Positions 26,546 to 35,111 of a stretch of DNA of 64,000 nt are shown piece by piece (the stretch's first letter is position 1; the number at the start of each line of letters is the position of its first letter). Origin of the DNA: Mycobacterium sp. (GTDB taxonomy: Bacteria; Actinomycetota; Actinomycetes; Mycobacteriales; Mycobacteriaceae). The position numbers and the translations under genes were made by a program. A model generated the notes under the pieces. That model was given only the letters and a program-made list of their open reading frames with translations. It had not been told where the DNA came from and did not search any database. The stretch spans positions 1-64,000 of the forward strand of contig VEQY01000010.1 in assembly GCA_018882965.1 (NCBI GenBank). Reading direction: 5' to 3'.

Positions 26546-27517
26546 GTGTCGTTCGGCACGAGACAGGTCCGGTGGTCACTCGCGGCGTTGGCGCTCGGCG
26601 TCGCCCTGGCGGGGCCGCAGGCACTCGGGGTCGCCCGCGCCGACGCCGACGCTCAGGGGTCCCGCACGACGACGAGTGCCGAGTCGGGGTCGGTGACCCG
26701 AGGGGCATACGCGGCCCGCGGCACCACGGGCGCCCGCGCCCGGGGCACCCAGGCCGGCGCCGCGGCGCCCAGGCCCGCACCGACACCGGTCCGGGCGTCC
26801 AGTGGGCACGCCAGCGCGGTCGGGCTGCCGCCGCCGCCCGACTTGACCTACAACTCGACGATCGCGACCCCGTACGGAAATCTCGGCCAGTGGATGATCA
26901 ACAAGGACAACCGGATCGCCGACTGGATCGGCACGCCGCAGCCGGTCGACGGCTCCCTGAAGATCGTCCTCGAGGGCATCAACGTCGTCATGGTCGACAC
27001 CGCCTCGGGAAACGCCACGCAGTCGGTCCGGAATCTCAACGCGTGGATGTCCCGTGCCGGGTTCGGCGCCTCGGCGATCAGCAGCACCGGCTACAAGGGC
27101 GCGTTCGGCCCCAATCCGGGTTCGGTGATCCTGGGTCAGCAACCGACCGGGGCCAGCCAGGCCTTCCGTGACTCGTTCTTCCTGTTCGCCAACAGCCACG
27201 GCCGGGCCTTCGGTCCCTACCCCAACCCGAACGGCCCGGGCTTCGTGTGGACCGCCGCACTGAGCGAGGAGAACTGGACGATCACCAATCCGCTGACCCA
27301 CGGCCACGAGTCTTTCGACACCGCGCGCGAGAAACTGCGCAACGGCATGATCGCGGCGGGTGCGGGTGACCTGGGCGAGCTGTTCATGGACAACGTCTAC
27401 AACGTGGGTGACTACAGCACCGGCGACGCTGACGGGTTTGCGGCCGTCCTCGAATTGAACTCGGTGCTGAAGTCCGCGACCACCCCGCGCGGGAACGCGG
27501 TCGGCACCAAGAGCTGA
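26546..27517 (+). CDS. Secreted protein of unknown function
   Basis: This 323-residue protein is not recognised. It has a Sec-type signal peptide: basic start, a hydrophobic core near residues 10-28, and cleavage likely after ARADA near residue 34. A Thr/Ala/Arg/Pro-rich linker runs to about residue 100 and ends in PPPPD. The mature domain (residues ~100-315) has no cysteines and contains LGQWMINKDN, NAWMSRAGF, FFLFANSHGRAFGP and GHESFDTAREKLRNG. The GTG at 26546 is chosen for the AGGAGG site 5 bases upstream and the signal peptide. The frame stays open further upstream through the tandem repeat, but that is probably non-coding. It is followed by a Tat-exported amine oxidase. Confidence 0.7.
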   Translation: MSFGTRQVRWSLAALALGVALAGPQALGVARADADAQGSRTTTSAESGSVTRGAYAARGTTGARARGTQAGAAAPRPAPTPVRASSGHASAVGLPPPPDLTYNSTIATPYGNLGQWMINKDNRIADWIGTPQPVDGSLKIVLEGINVVMVDTASGNATQSVRNLNAWMSRAGFGASAISSTGYKGAFGPNPGSVILGQQPTGASQAFRDSFFLFANSHGRAFGPYPNPNGPGFVWTAALSEENWTITNPLTHGHESFDTAREKLRNGMIAAGAGDLGELFMDNVYNVGDYSTGDADGFAAVLELNSVLKSATTPRGNAVGTKS

Positions 27518-27554
27518 GCCAAGCGGACCGGATAAGCGTCCGCGGGCCTCAGCG

Positions 27555-27568
27555 CGTGTCGCGACACG
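27555..27568. promoter_or_regulatory. 14-base perfect palindrome before the amine oxidase gene
   Basis: CGTGTCGCGACACG is a continuous perfect palindrome 75 bases before the ATG at 27644. It is typical in length for a dimeric repressor half-site pair. No regulator gene is adjacent. It could equally be a short hairpin after the upstream gene. Confidence 0.4.
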
Positions 27569-27643
27569 ACAGGCCGGGTGAGGGGTCATCATCGGGTCTG
27601 TGGCCGGGTCGCGGCCGCCTCCTACCCAAGAGAGCACGCCGAC

Positions 27644-29293
27644 ATGGCAGTTGACCGGTTCAGAGCGCGAATGCTGCGATTACGCGCGGCCGAACGTCTT
27701 TCCCGGGCGGAGCGTGTGCCGGTCGAGGAGGTCTTCGGACGCCGCGAAGAAGCCCATGCCCGGGAACTTGCCCGCTCGCTGGAGCGATCCGCCGAACTGG
27801 AAGACCAGCGGCGCGACACGATCGCGCAGCTGCAGGAAGCAGTCGGGCGCCGGGATTTTTTGCGACGCAGTGCCCTGTTTGGTGCCGCCGCCGCGGTACC
27901 GGGCCTTAGTGGTTGGACTCCGCGAGCCAACGCGGCAACGGCGCCGCGCATCGTTGTGGTGGGGGCCGGGTTTGCGGGGCTGACCGCCGCCTATCGGATC
28001 TACAAGCTCAAAGGCTGGGTGCCTGCGGTCTACGAGGCCCAGGATCGCGTCGGCGGACGAGCGCGGACGATTCGCACGGGTGCCGGCGGCCAGTACACCG
28101 AGGCGGGACCCTCCGGGATCAGTTCCAACGAGGCGACGATCAAGAGTCTGGTCGGCGAACTGGGCCTGGGTCCTCTCGTCGACACCTTCCTCAACTACAC
28201 GAGCGCCGACGATCTGTACTTCTTCGGCGGCCGGAAGATCGCCTGGAGCGCCCTAGCCGCCGGTACCACCGCGTTCTACAACCAGTGCGAGGCAGACTGG
28301 GTCAAAATCGGCAAGACCATTCCGTCCTACGCGGCGTCCAACGCGTGGGCGAAGGTGAAGGATTCCCAGTCGCTGTCGTCCTACATCGACGCGGCGACCA
28401 CCGACGCCAACGCCCGCAGCTATCTCAAGGCGATCTTCGCTCAGGAGTACGGCGGCACGGCCGACCTCACCAGCTCCCTGCATGCAATCCTCGAGGAGGG
28501 CAGCTTCTGGGGACCGGAGGCCGGTTATGACGAGCGCTATGCGGTGCCCGGCGGCAACGACACCCTTGCCACCGCCCTCGCCGCTCAACTGCCCGCCGGC
28601 AGCGTGCGGTTGAGCCAGCAACTCAGGGCGATTCGGCGCAACGCCGACAAGACCTACACGCTGACCTTCAACGGCGGTAAAGCCAATGCCGACGTGGTGG
28701 CAGACCGCGTTGTGCTCGGCATTCCCTTCTCGATCCTCAGGACGGTGGACTGCAGCCGGGCGGGATTCTCGGCCGCCAAACTCCGGGCAATCCAGAACGA
28801 GAAAATGGGGTCGAACGCCAAACTCAATATCCAGTTCAAGTCGCGGCCTTGGTCGGATGCCAAGCAGAGCGGTGACTCGACTTCGGATTTGGTCACCGGT
28901 GCTACCTGGCAGGCGAGCTACCAGTCGCAGAGCCCGGCGTGGCTGCTCGCCCTCAACAACCGCAACTACGGTTCTGCGGCTGCGCACGGCCTTGCGTCCG
29001 CGTCGGTGATCGCCGAGACGAACGTCGCGATCGACAAGCTGTGGCCCGGCTCCAGTCAGCGGGAGATCAGCGGCCAGTTCTATCTGGACAACTGGCCGGC
29101 GGATCCGTGGGTGAAGGGTTCCTACGCCTTCTACGGCCCCGGCGGCTTCACCACCATCGGCGGGGCGGAAGCCGGCCGCGAAGGCAACGTCCACTTCGCC
29201 GGTGAACACACGGCGCCCTACCCCAGCCGGGGGACCATGGACGGCGCGGTGCAGTCCGGGGAACGCTGCGCCAAGGAGATCGTCGGCTACTGA
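27644..29293 (+). CDS. Tat-exported FAD-dependent amine oxidase
   Basis: This 549-residue flavoprotein belongs to the monoamine oxidase family. Residues 1-68 form an unusually long charged, helical n-region. RRDFLRR at 69-75 with the hydrophobic stretch to about 90 is a twin-arginine signal, so the folded FAD enzyme should be exported. The Rossmann motif GAGFAG is at residues 107-112, followed by the second-strand glutamate and the GGRARTIR motif near 145. The C-terminal FAEHT-type block reads HFAGEHTAPYPSRGT near 521. It would oxidise an amine, releasing hydrogen peroxide and ammonia; the substrate is unknown. The ATG follows a weak AAGAGAG site. No neighbouring transporter or aldehyde dehydrogenase helps with the substrate. 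Confidence 0.85.
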   Translation: MAVDRFRARMLRLRAAERLSRAERVPVEEVFGRREEAHARELARSLERSAELEDQRRDTIAQLQEAVGRRDFLRRSALFGAAAAVPGLSGWTPRANAATAPRIVVVGAGFAGLTAAYRIYKLKGWVPAVYEAQDRVGGRARTIRTGAGGQYTEAGPSGISSNEATIKSLVGELGLGPLVDTFLNYTSADDLYFFGGRKIAWSALAAGTTAFYNQCEADWVKIGKTIPSYAASNAWAKVKDSQSLSSYIDAATTDANARSYLKAIFAQEYGGTADLTSSLHAILEEGSFWGPEAGYDERYAVPGGNDTLATALAAQLPAGSVRLSQQLRAIRRNADKTYTLTFNGGKANADVVADRVVLGIPFSILRTVDCSRAGFSAAKLRAIQNEKMGSNAKLNIQFKSRPWSDAKQSGDSTSDLVTGATWQASYQSQSPAWLLALNNRNYGSAAAHGLASASVIAETNVAIDKLWPGSSQREISGQFYLDNWPADPWVKGSYAFYGPGGFTTIGGAEAGREGNVHFAGEHTAPYPSRGTMDGAVQSGERCAKEIVGY

Positions 29294-29352
29294 TACGAGG
29301 GCCGCCTGAGCAGGCCTCTCGTCGAAAAAGCCGACGTCAGGTCGACCACCGG

Positions 29353-29423
29353 AGCGGGCGACGGGAATCGAACCCGCGTATCTAGTTTGGAAGACTAGGG
29401 CTCTACCATTGAGCTACGCCCGC
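29353..29423 (-). tRNA. tRNA-Gly (anticodon TCC)
   Basis: On the minus strand this 71-base sequence folds as a cloverleaf. GCGGGCG pairs with CGCCCGC in the acceptor stem, the T-loop is GTTCGATTC, and the anticodon loop CTTCCAA gives TCC. The discriminator is T and no CCA is encoded. It decodes GGA and GGG. Confidence 0.95.
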
Positions 29424-29446
29424 GTAGTTGCGTGAGCTACGCGGGC
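29418..29446 (-). repeat. Inverted repeat spanning the tRNA-Gly 5' end and its leader
   Basis: GCCCGCGTAG and CTACGCGGGC are perfect 10-base arms around 9 bases. On the minus strand the second arm contains the first six bases of tRNA-Gly, so the pre-tRNA leader can pair with the 5' acceptor strand. The leader also repeats ten bases of the tRNA itself, GCGTAGCTCA. Confidence 0.7.
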
Positions 29447-29533
29447 TAAATGTACCGGCGATGGCCAGTTCGGTTCCAGTTGGACCCGCCACAACCTGGG
29501 CAGGTCGGGTGAAACCGGAGCGACGCATGGCCG

Positions 29534-29539
29534 TAAGAT
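29534..29539 (+). promoter_or_regulatory. -10 hexamer TAAGAT for tRNA-Pro (and possibly tig)
   Basis: TAAGAT lies about 33 bases before the tRNA-Pro 5' end. TGAAAC at 29510-29515 is a plausible -35 with an 18-base spacer. Confidence 0.45.
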
Positions 29540-29571
29540 CGCGCGAACGGCACAGAGAAAATGCACGGTAG

Positions 29572-29645
29572 CGGGGTGTAGCGCAGCTTGGTAGCGCATC
29601 CGCTTTGGGAGCGGAAGGCCGCAGGTTCAAATCCTGTCACCCCGA
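29572..29645 (+). tRNA. tRNA-Pro (anticodon TGG)
   Basis: The 74-base cloverleaf has acceptor arms CGGGGTG and CACCCCG, a T-loop GTTCAAATC and an anticodon loop TTTGGGA, giving TGG. It decodes CCA and CCG-type proline codons. It ends 49 bases before the tig start, as in M. tuberculosis where proU precedes tig, and may be co-transcribed with tig. Confidence 0.95.
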
Positions 29646-29694
29646 CCCGCTCGACGAACCCGACGCCGACGACACCACCGCGAGGAGCACCACC

Positions 29695-31074
29695 GTGAAG
29701 AGCAGCGTAGAGAAGCTGAGCCCCACCCGGGTTCGCATCAACGTGGAGGTGCCCTTCACCGAGCTGAAGCCGGAATTCGACCGGGCCTACAAGCAACTGG
29801 CCAGGCAGGTCCGGCTGCCCGGGTTCCGGCCCGGTAAGGCGCCGGCGCGGCTGCTCGAGGCACGGGTGGGGCGCAGCGCGCTGATCCAGCAGGTGCTCGA
29901 TGAAGCCCTGCCGAGCCGTTACACCGAGGCGGTGAGCTCCACCGAACTGCGACCGCTGGGTCAGCCCGACATCGAGGTGACCAAGATCGAGGATGGCGAG
30001 GAGGTGATCTTCACCGCCGAGGTCGACGTGCGGCCGGAGATCGCGCTACCCGACCTCAACGAGCTGAAGATCACCGTGGACCCGGTGGCGGTATCCGACG
30101 AGGAGGTGGAGAGCGAGCTGACCGCGCTGCGCTCCCGGTTCGGCACCCTCAAGCCCGCACAGCGACCGGCCCAAGACGGCGACCTTGTGACCATCGACCT
30201 GACGGCGGTCGTCGAGGGCGTGGACATCCCCGAGGTCCGGACGACCGGGCTGTCCCACGAGGTCGGCGCCCGCCAGCTCATCGAAGGCCTCGACGAGGCG
30301 ATCACCGGACTGGCCGAGGGCGAGTCGGCCACCTTCGTCACCAAACTGGTCGCCGGTGAGCGTGCGGGCGAGGACGCCGAGGTGACGGTGACGGTCACCG
30401 GCATCAAGGAGCGTGAGCTGCCCGAGGCCGACGACGACTTCGCGCAACTGGCCAGCGAGTTCGACACCCTGGCGTCGCTGCGCGAGGGACTCTCCGAACA
30501 GCTGCTGCGGGTCAAGCGCATCCACCAGGCTGAGAAGATCCGCGACAACACCCTGGAGACCCTGCTGGAGCTCGTCGAGGTGCCGCTGCCGGAGGCGATC
30601 GTGCAGGCTCAGGTCAACGCCGCGCTGCACGAGGCGCTGCATCCGATCGACCACGACGAGGAGCGGCTCGCCGAGATCCTGGAAGCGCAGGGAAGCTCGC
30701 GGGAGAAGTTCGACGCCGACAACCGAGAGGCCGCCGAGAAGGCGGTCAAGACCCAGCTCCTGATGGACGCCGTGGCCGACGATCTGAGCATCCGGGTGGG
30801 GGAGAACGACCTGACCGAGCGGCTGATGCTGATGTCGCGGCAGTACGGCATCGAGCCCCAGCAGCTGGCGCAGATGCTCCAGCAGAACAATCAGCTGCCG
30901 GCGATCTTCGCCGACGTGCGCCGCGGCCTCGCTGTGGCGGCCGTGGTCGAGGCGGCCACGGTGACCGACACCGAGGGCGACGTCATCGACACCAGCGAGT
31001 TCTTCGGGCCACCGCCGGCCGCCGAAACCGCTGAAGAGCCCCCGGCGGAGGCCTCCGCCGACAAGGACGAGTGA
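29695..31074 (+). CDS. tig: Trigger factor (ribosome-associated chaperone/prolyl isomerase)
   Basis: This 459-residue protein binds the ribosome exit tunnel and folds nascent chains. The ribosome-binding motif GFRPGKAP is near residues 43-50. An FKBP-type prolyl-isomerase domain spans about 150-245, with DGDLVTIDL near 162. The C-terminal half is the helical substrate cradle, and the end is an acidic Glu/Ala/Pro tail. The GTG at 29695 follows a GAGGAG site and gives the usual [12 protein letters not shown] start. An in-frame ATG inside tRNA-Pro was rejected. The gene heads the tig-clpP1-clpP2 set, a standard proteostasis cluster. Confidence 0.96.
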   Translation: MKSSVEKLSPTRVRINVEVPFTELKPEFDRAYKQLARQVRLPGFRPGKAPARLLEARVGRSALIQQVLDEALPSRYTEAVSSTELRPLGQPDIEVTKIEDGEEVIFTAEVDVRPEIALPDLNELKITVDPVAVSDEEVESELTALRSRFGTLKPAQRPAQDGDLVTIDLTAVVEGVDIPEVRTTGLSHEVGARQLIEGLDEAITGLAEGESATFVTKLVAGERAGEDAEVTVTVTGIKERELPEADDDFAQLASEFDTLASLREGLSEQLLRVKRIHQAEKIRDNTLETLLELVEVPLPEAIVQAQVNAALHEALHPIDHDEERLAEILEAQGSSREKFDADNREAAEKAVKTQLLMDAVADDLSIRVGENDLTERLMLMSRQYGIEPQQLAQMLQQNNQLPAIFADVRRGLAVAAVVEAATVTDTEGDVIDTSEFFGPPPAAETAEEPPAEASADKDE

Positions 31075-31127
31075 CGCCCAGAGCGAACGGCCACTGCGCC
31101 GAGGAGTGACCGGGGCGTCGGGTTGGT

Positions 31128-31133
31128 TAGGGT
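31128..31133 (+). promoter_or_regulatory. -10 hexamer TAGGGT before clpP1
   Basis: TAGGGT with GTGACC at 31106-31111 (16-base spacer) could form a promoter for clpP1P2 with a leader of about 50 bases. No regulator box was identified with confidence. Confidence 0.35.
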
Positions 31134-31188
31134 CAAAGAGGGCGGGTACCAAGGCAGTGCAAGGAATGTTCGAGAAAGCGGGTGCAGC

Positions 31189-31785
31189 GTGACTCACATG
31201 CGTTCCGGTCCGGCCGGGCTGAACCTGGTCGACTCGGTGTACGAGCGGTTGCTCGCCGAGCGCATCATCTTCCTGGGCTCCCAGGTCGACGACGACATCG
31301 CCAACCGGCTGTGCGCCCAGATCCTGCTGCTCGCGGCCGAGGATCCCACCAAGGACATCTCGCTCTACATCAACTCGCCGGGCGGCTCGATCAGCGCGGG
31401 CATGGCGATCTACGACACCATGGTGCTGGCGCCCTGCGACGTCGCGACCTACGCCATGGGGATGGCCGCCTCGATGGGCGAGTTCCTGCTGGCGGCCGGG
31501 GCCAAGGGCAAGCGGTATGCCCTGCCGCATGCCCGCATCCTCATGCACCAGCCCCTCGGCGGCATCACCGGCGGGGCGACCGACATCGCCATCCAGGCCG
31601 AGCAGTTCGCACTCATCAAGAAGGAGATGTTCCGGCTCAACGCCGAGTTCACCGGACAACCCCTGGAGCGCATCGAAGCCGACTCCGACCGGGACCGCTG
31701 GTTCACCGCGCAGGAGGCGCTCGAGTACGGGTTCGTCGACCACATCATCACTCGCGCGCACATCACCGGAGCTCCCAATGCCTGA
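31189..31785 (+). CDS. clpP1: ATP-dependent Clp protease proteolytic subunit 1
   Basis: This 198-residue serine protease subunit has the catalytic triad Ser95 (GMAASMGE), His120 (LMHQPLGG) and an aspartate near 169 (SDRDRWF). In mycobacteria ClpP1 and ClpP2 form a mixed two-ring tetradecamer that is essential and works with ClpX or ClpC1. The GTG at 31189 is chosen (reading MTHMRSG); an ATG three codons later is the alternative. A longer frame from 31123 lacks a ribosome-binding site. Its last 8 bases overlap clpP2, ensuring coupled synthesis of the two subunits. Confidence 0.95.
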   Translation: MTHMRSGPAGLNLVDSVYERLLAERIIFLGSQVDDDIANRLCAQILLLAAEDPTKDISLYINSPGGSISAGMAIYDTMVLAPCDVATYAMGMAASMGEFLLAAGAKGKRYALPHARILMHQPLGGITGGATDIAIQAEQFALIKKEMFRLNAEFTGQPLERIEADSDRDRWFTAQEALEYGFVDHIITRAHITGAPNA

Positions 31786-32419
31786 TCACGCCGACCTGAC
31801 GCCGCAGGCGCGCTACATCCTGCCGTCCTTCATCGAGCACTCCAGCTGGGGTGTCAAGGAATCCAACCCGTACAACAAACTCTTCGAGGAGCGCATCATC
31901 TTCCTCGGCGTCCAGGTGGACGACGCCTCGGCCAACGACATCATGGCGCAGTTGCTCGTGCTGGAATCGCTGGACCCCGACCGTGACATCACGATGTACA
32001 TCAACTCACCGGGTGGTTCCTTCACCTCGCTGATGGCGATCTACGACACCATGCAGTACGTGCGCGCCGACATCCAGACGGTGTGCCTCGGCCAGGCGGC
32101 CTCGGCGGCAGCGGTCTTGCTCGCGGCCGGAACGCCGGGCAAGAGGATGGCCCTGCCGAACGCCAGGGTGCTGATCCACCAGCCGTCGCTGGCCGGCGTC
32201 ATCCAGGGCCAGTTCTCCGATCTGGAGATTCAGGCCGCCGAGATCGAACGGATGCGCACCCTCATGGAGGACACCCTGGCCCGCCACACCGGCAAGGACT
32301 CGGCCGTCATCCGCAAGGACACCGACCGGGACAAGATCCTGACCGCCGATGAGGCCAAGGAGTACGGCATCATCGACTCCGTACTGGCGTACCGGAAGCT
32401 GTCAGCCCAGAACGCCTGA
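31778..32419 (+). CDS. clpP2: ATP-dependent Clp protease proteolytic subunit 2
   Basis: This 213-residue partner of ClpP1 has the serine near residue 109 in GQAASAAA, the histidine near 134 in LIHQP and the aspartate in DTDRDK near 186. The N-terminal ~30 residues are a propeptide-like extension, as in M. tuberculosis ClpP2. The GQAASAAA motif in place of GMAASMG is characteristic of the ClpP2 ring, whose hydrophobic pocket docks the ClpX or ClpC1 loops. The ATG at 31778 lies inside clpP1. Confidence 0.95.
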   Translation: MPDHADLTPQARYILPSFIEHSSWGVKESNPYNKLFEERIIFLGVQVDDASANDIMAQLLVLESLDPDRDITMYINSPGGSFTSLMAIYDTMQYVRADIQTVCLGQAASAAAVLLAAGTPGKRMALPNARVLIHQPSLAGVIQGQFSDLEIQAAEIERMRTLMEDTLARHTGKDSAVIRKDTDRDKILTADEAKEYGIIDSVLAYRKLSAQNA

Positions 32420-32636
32420 CCGCACGTCGTTTTGATAACGGAGGCGACACGCCAGAGCGGCGGTGGTGCGTGACACAGCGACGTGGGCGGAAATTGGCGA
32501 TATGTTCCCTTTCGGCGGTTTGTTAGCAGACGACTAGGCTGGTTCTGCTCCATATCAGTCGCATCCTGGCTGAGGGAGCGGGTAGCGTCGACACAGAAGT
32601 TCGAGACTGACGGCAAAGGAAGTAGGCCTCCCCACC
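32420..32636 (+). promoter_or_regulatory. Intergenic region before clpX
   Basis: This 217-base gap separates clpP2 from clpX. TAGGCT at 32535-32540 is a plausible -10 hexamer that would give a leader of about 90 bases; a second AT-richer candidate is TATGTT at 32501-32506. No good -35 accompanies either. There is no obvious terminator for clpP2, so read-through into clpX is possible. No additional gene is seen. Confidence 0.35.
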
Positions 32637-33911
32637 ATGGCGCGCATCGGAGACGGCGGTGACCTGCTGAAATGTTCGTTCTGTGGCAAGAGCCAGAAGC
32701 AGGTCAAGAAGCTCATCGCGGGTCCGGGCGTCTACATCTGCGATGAGTGCATCGACCTGTGCAACGAGATCATCGAAGAGGAGCTTGCCGACAGCGACGA
32801 GGTGAAGCTCGATGAGCTTCCCAAGCCGGTCGAGATTCGGGAGTTCCTCGAGGGCTACGTCATCGGCCAGGACACCGCAAAGCGGACCCTGGCGGTCGCG
32901 GTCTACAACCACTACAAGCGGATTCAGGCCGGCGAGAAGACCCGCTCGGCGGAGCCCGTCGAGCTGGCCAAGTCCAACATCCTCATGCTCGGCCCCACCG
33001 GCTGCGGCAAGACCTACCTGGCCCAGACCCTGGCCAAGATGCTCAACGTGCCCTTCGCGATCGCCGACGCCACCGCGCTGACCGAGGCCGGCTACGTGGG
33101 CGAGGACGTGGAGAACATCCTGCTCAAGCTGATCCAGGCCGCCGACTACGACGTCAAACGCGCCGAGACCGGGATCATCTACATCGACGAGGTCGACAAG
33201 ATCGCCCGCAAGAGCGAGAACCCCTCCATCACCCGCGACGTCTCCGGCGAGGGCGTCCAGCAGGCGCTGCTGAAGATCCTGGAGGGAACCCAGGCCTCGG
33301 TGCCCCCGCAGGGCGGCCGCAAGCACCCGCATCAGGAGTTCATCCAGATCGACACCACCAACGTGCTGTTCATCGTGGCGGGGGCCTTCGCCGGTCTGGA
33401 GAAGATCGTCGCCGACCGGGTCGGGAAGCGCGGGCTGGGATTCGGCGCCGAGGTCAAGTCCAAGGCCGAGATCGACACCCAGGACCATTTCGCCGAGGTC
33501 ATGCCCGAGGACCTGATCAAGTTCGGGCTGATCCCGGAGTTCATCGGCCGGCTGCCGGTGGTCGCCTCGGTGACCAACCTCGATAAGGACTCCCTGGTCC
33601 AGATCCTGTCCACGCCGAAGAATGCGCTGGTCAAGCAGTACACCCGGTTGTTCGAGATGGATGGGGTGGAGCTCGAGTTCACCCCCGACGCACTGGACGC
33701 GATCGCCGACCAGGCCATCCACCGCGGCACCGGCGCGCGCGGGCTGCGGGCCATCATGGAAGAGGTCCTGCTGCCGGTCATGTACGACATCCCGAGCCGC
33801 GACGACGTCGCCAAGGTCGTGGTGACCCGCGAGACCGTGCAGGACAATGTGTTGCCGACGATCGTCCCGCGCAAGCCGTCGCGCAGCGAGCGCCGCGACA
33901 AGTCCGCCTGA
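32637..33911 (+). CDS. clpX: ClpX unfoldase subunit of ClpXP
   Basis: This 424-residue AAA+ protein unfolds substrates and feeds them to ClpP1P2. The N-terminal zinc domain has CSFCG near residue 13 and CDECIDLC near 36. Walker A is GPTGCGKT near 119, the pore loop GYVGEDV near 152, and Walker [10 protein letters not shown] near 180. The ClpP-contacting tripeptide loop is LGF in RGLGFGAE near 265. It is in the same orientation as clpP1P2 but has its own upstream region. It is convergent with fdhD. Confidence 0.97.
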   Translation: MARIGDGGDLLKCSFCGKSQKQVKKLIAGPGVYICDECIDLCNEIIEEELADSDEVKLDELPKPVEIREFLEGYVIGQDTAKRTLAVAVYNHYKRIQAGEKTRSAEPVELAKSNILMLGPTGCGKTYLAQTLAKMLNVPFAIADATALTEAGYVGEDVENILLKLIQAADYDVKRAETGIIYIDEVDKIARKSENPSITRDVSGEGVQQALLKILEGTQASVPPQGGRKHPHQEFIQIDTTNVLFIVAGAFAGLEKIVADRVGKRGLGFGAEVKSKAEIDTQDHFAEVMPEDLIKFGLIPEFIGRLPVVASVTNLDKDSLVQILSTPKNALVKQYTRLFEMDGVELEFTPDALDAIADQAIHRGTGARGLRAIMEEVLLPVMYDIPSRDDVAKVVVTRETVQDNVLPTIVPRKPSRSERRDKSA

Positions 33912-33979
33912 ACCCCGCCGACCGCGCGGTTTCATACGCGACTCGCCGCCCCCGGCGTATCGAATCGCACACTCGTCGG

Positions 33980-34813
33980 CTAGGTCACCCGGTCCGGACG
34001 GGTGTAGACGTTCATCGACTCGCCGCGCAGGAACGCCACCAGCGTCACCCCGGACGCGGCGGCGACGTCCACGGCCAGGGTCGAGGGGGCGGAGACGGCG
34101 GCAAGGATCGGGATCCCCGCCATCACGGCCTTCTGGGTGAGCTCGAAGGATGCCCTGCCGCTGACCAGCAACACCGTCCCGGTCAGCGGGATGCGATCGG
34201 CCTCCAGCGCCCAGCCGATCACCTTGTCGACCGCGTTGTGCCGACCGACGTCCTCGCGCACGACCAGCAGGGAGCCGTCGACGCCGAACAGGGCCGCGCC
34301 GTGCAGCCCGCCGGTGCTGGCGAAAACCTTCTGCGCCGCCCGCAGCTTGCCGGGCAGCCCGGCGAGCACCGCGGCCGGCACCGTCGCCGGATCGTCGCCG
34401 GGGGCGAAGCGGCTGACCAGGTGCACGGCCTCCAGTGAGGCCTTGCCGCACACCCCGCAGGAGGAGGTCGTGTAGAAGTTCCGGGTCACGTCGGTGTCGG
34501 GATCGGGTACCTCCGGGCTCAGCGTCACCTCCAGCACGTTGTAGGAGTTACCGGACGTGTCCTCGGCGGCGCCGTGGGCATCCGGGCAGTAGCGGACCGT
34601 GCGGATGTCGTCGCGGTGGGCGATGACGGCCTCGGTCAGCAGGAATCCCTGCGCCAGCTCCACATCCGAGCCGGGGGTCCGCATGGTGACCGTCAGCGGG
34701 GATCCGTTGACGCGGATCTCCAGCGGCTCCTCGACGACAAGGGTGTCGGAACGGTCCACGGCGTCGGTCGCATCGAGGTGACGGACCCGCCGCCGCGACG
34801 TCACCCGGCCCAC
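33980..34813 (-). CDS. fdhD: Sulfurtransferase FdhD for formate dehydrogenase maturation
   Basis: This 277-residue FdhD protein passes sulfur from a cysteine desulfurase to the bis-MGD molybdenum cofactor of formate dehydrogenase. The essential CxxC lies in SSCGVCGK near residue 124, and the cofactor-binding core shows [12 protein letters not shown] near 190 and the final blocks to the C-terminus. The start is a GTG at 34813; a GTG three codons later is an alternative. It lies between clpX and the korAB-mobA operon. From memory, M. tuberculosis fdhD is elsewhere (Rv2899c), so placement here is a local difference. MobA, which makes the same cofactor type, is only 3.2 kb away. Confidence 0.92.
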   Translation of the reverse strand: MGRVTSRRRVRHLDATDAVDRSDTLVVEEPLEIRVNGSPLTVTMRTPGSDVELAQGFLLTEAVIAHRDDIRTVRYCPDAHGAAEDTSGNSYNVLEVTLSPEVPDPDTDVTRNFYTTSSCGVCGKASLEAVHLVSRFAPGDDPATVPAAVLAGLPGKLRAAQKVFASTGGLHGAALFGVDGSLLVVREDVGRHNAVDKVIGWALEADRIPLTGTVLLVSGRASFELTQKAVMAGIPILAAVSAPSTLAVDVAAASGVTLVAFLRGESMNVYTRPDRVT

Positions 34814-35111
34814 GGTCGGCCCAGATGTCGATTGCTGCGGTGCGGGGGGCCGGGCATGCCCTGAATTTACCCGCCAGCGGCTAACTTCTTAAGAATCGCT
34901 TGCCGGGGGTATCCGGCGACTCCTCAGTCCGCGCGCCGGGACCGCCTGTCCCGACGGTGACCTGTGCGAAGCGACGGCGTGTCCAGGTAGGCGATCCGGC
35001 ACCAATTTTAAGAGAGTGCAATAATCATTTTAAGTCGAGAGTGGCGTTCCCGGGCACGCGTGTCGCAGCGTCGCTGACCGATTTTGCTGCGAGTTGACGG
35101 AGGACGGCAAG
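34814..35111 (+). promoter_or_regulatory. AT-rich repeats upstream of korAB
   Basis: This 298-base divergent region has no gene. It holds a perfect palindrome TTCTTAAGAA at 34886-34895. It also holds two copies of ATTTTAAG at 35005-35012 and 35027-35034, exactly 22 bases (two helical turns) apart. Same-face spacing favours cooperative binding by a regulator of korAB and perhaps fdhD. Confidence 0.4.

Noticed and set aside
29294..29330. Intrinsic terminator after the amine oxidase gene
   Set aside because: Complementarity around GCCTGAGCAGGC is interrupted by an asymmetric internal loop and no T-run follows.
29353..29645. tRNA-associated integration site of a mobile element
   Set aside because: The tRNA-Gly leader repeats part of the tRNA, but no integrase, direct att pair or foreign gene block is present.
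33912..33979. Terminator between clpX and fdhD
   Set aside because: ATACGC and GCGTAT could pair, but the stem is only 6 bp with a long GC loop and no T-run.
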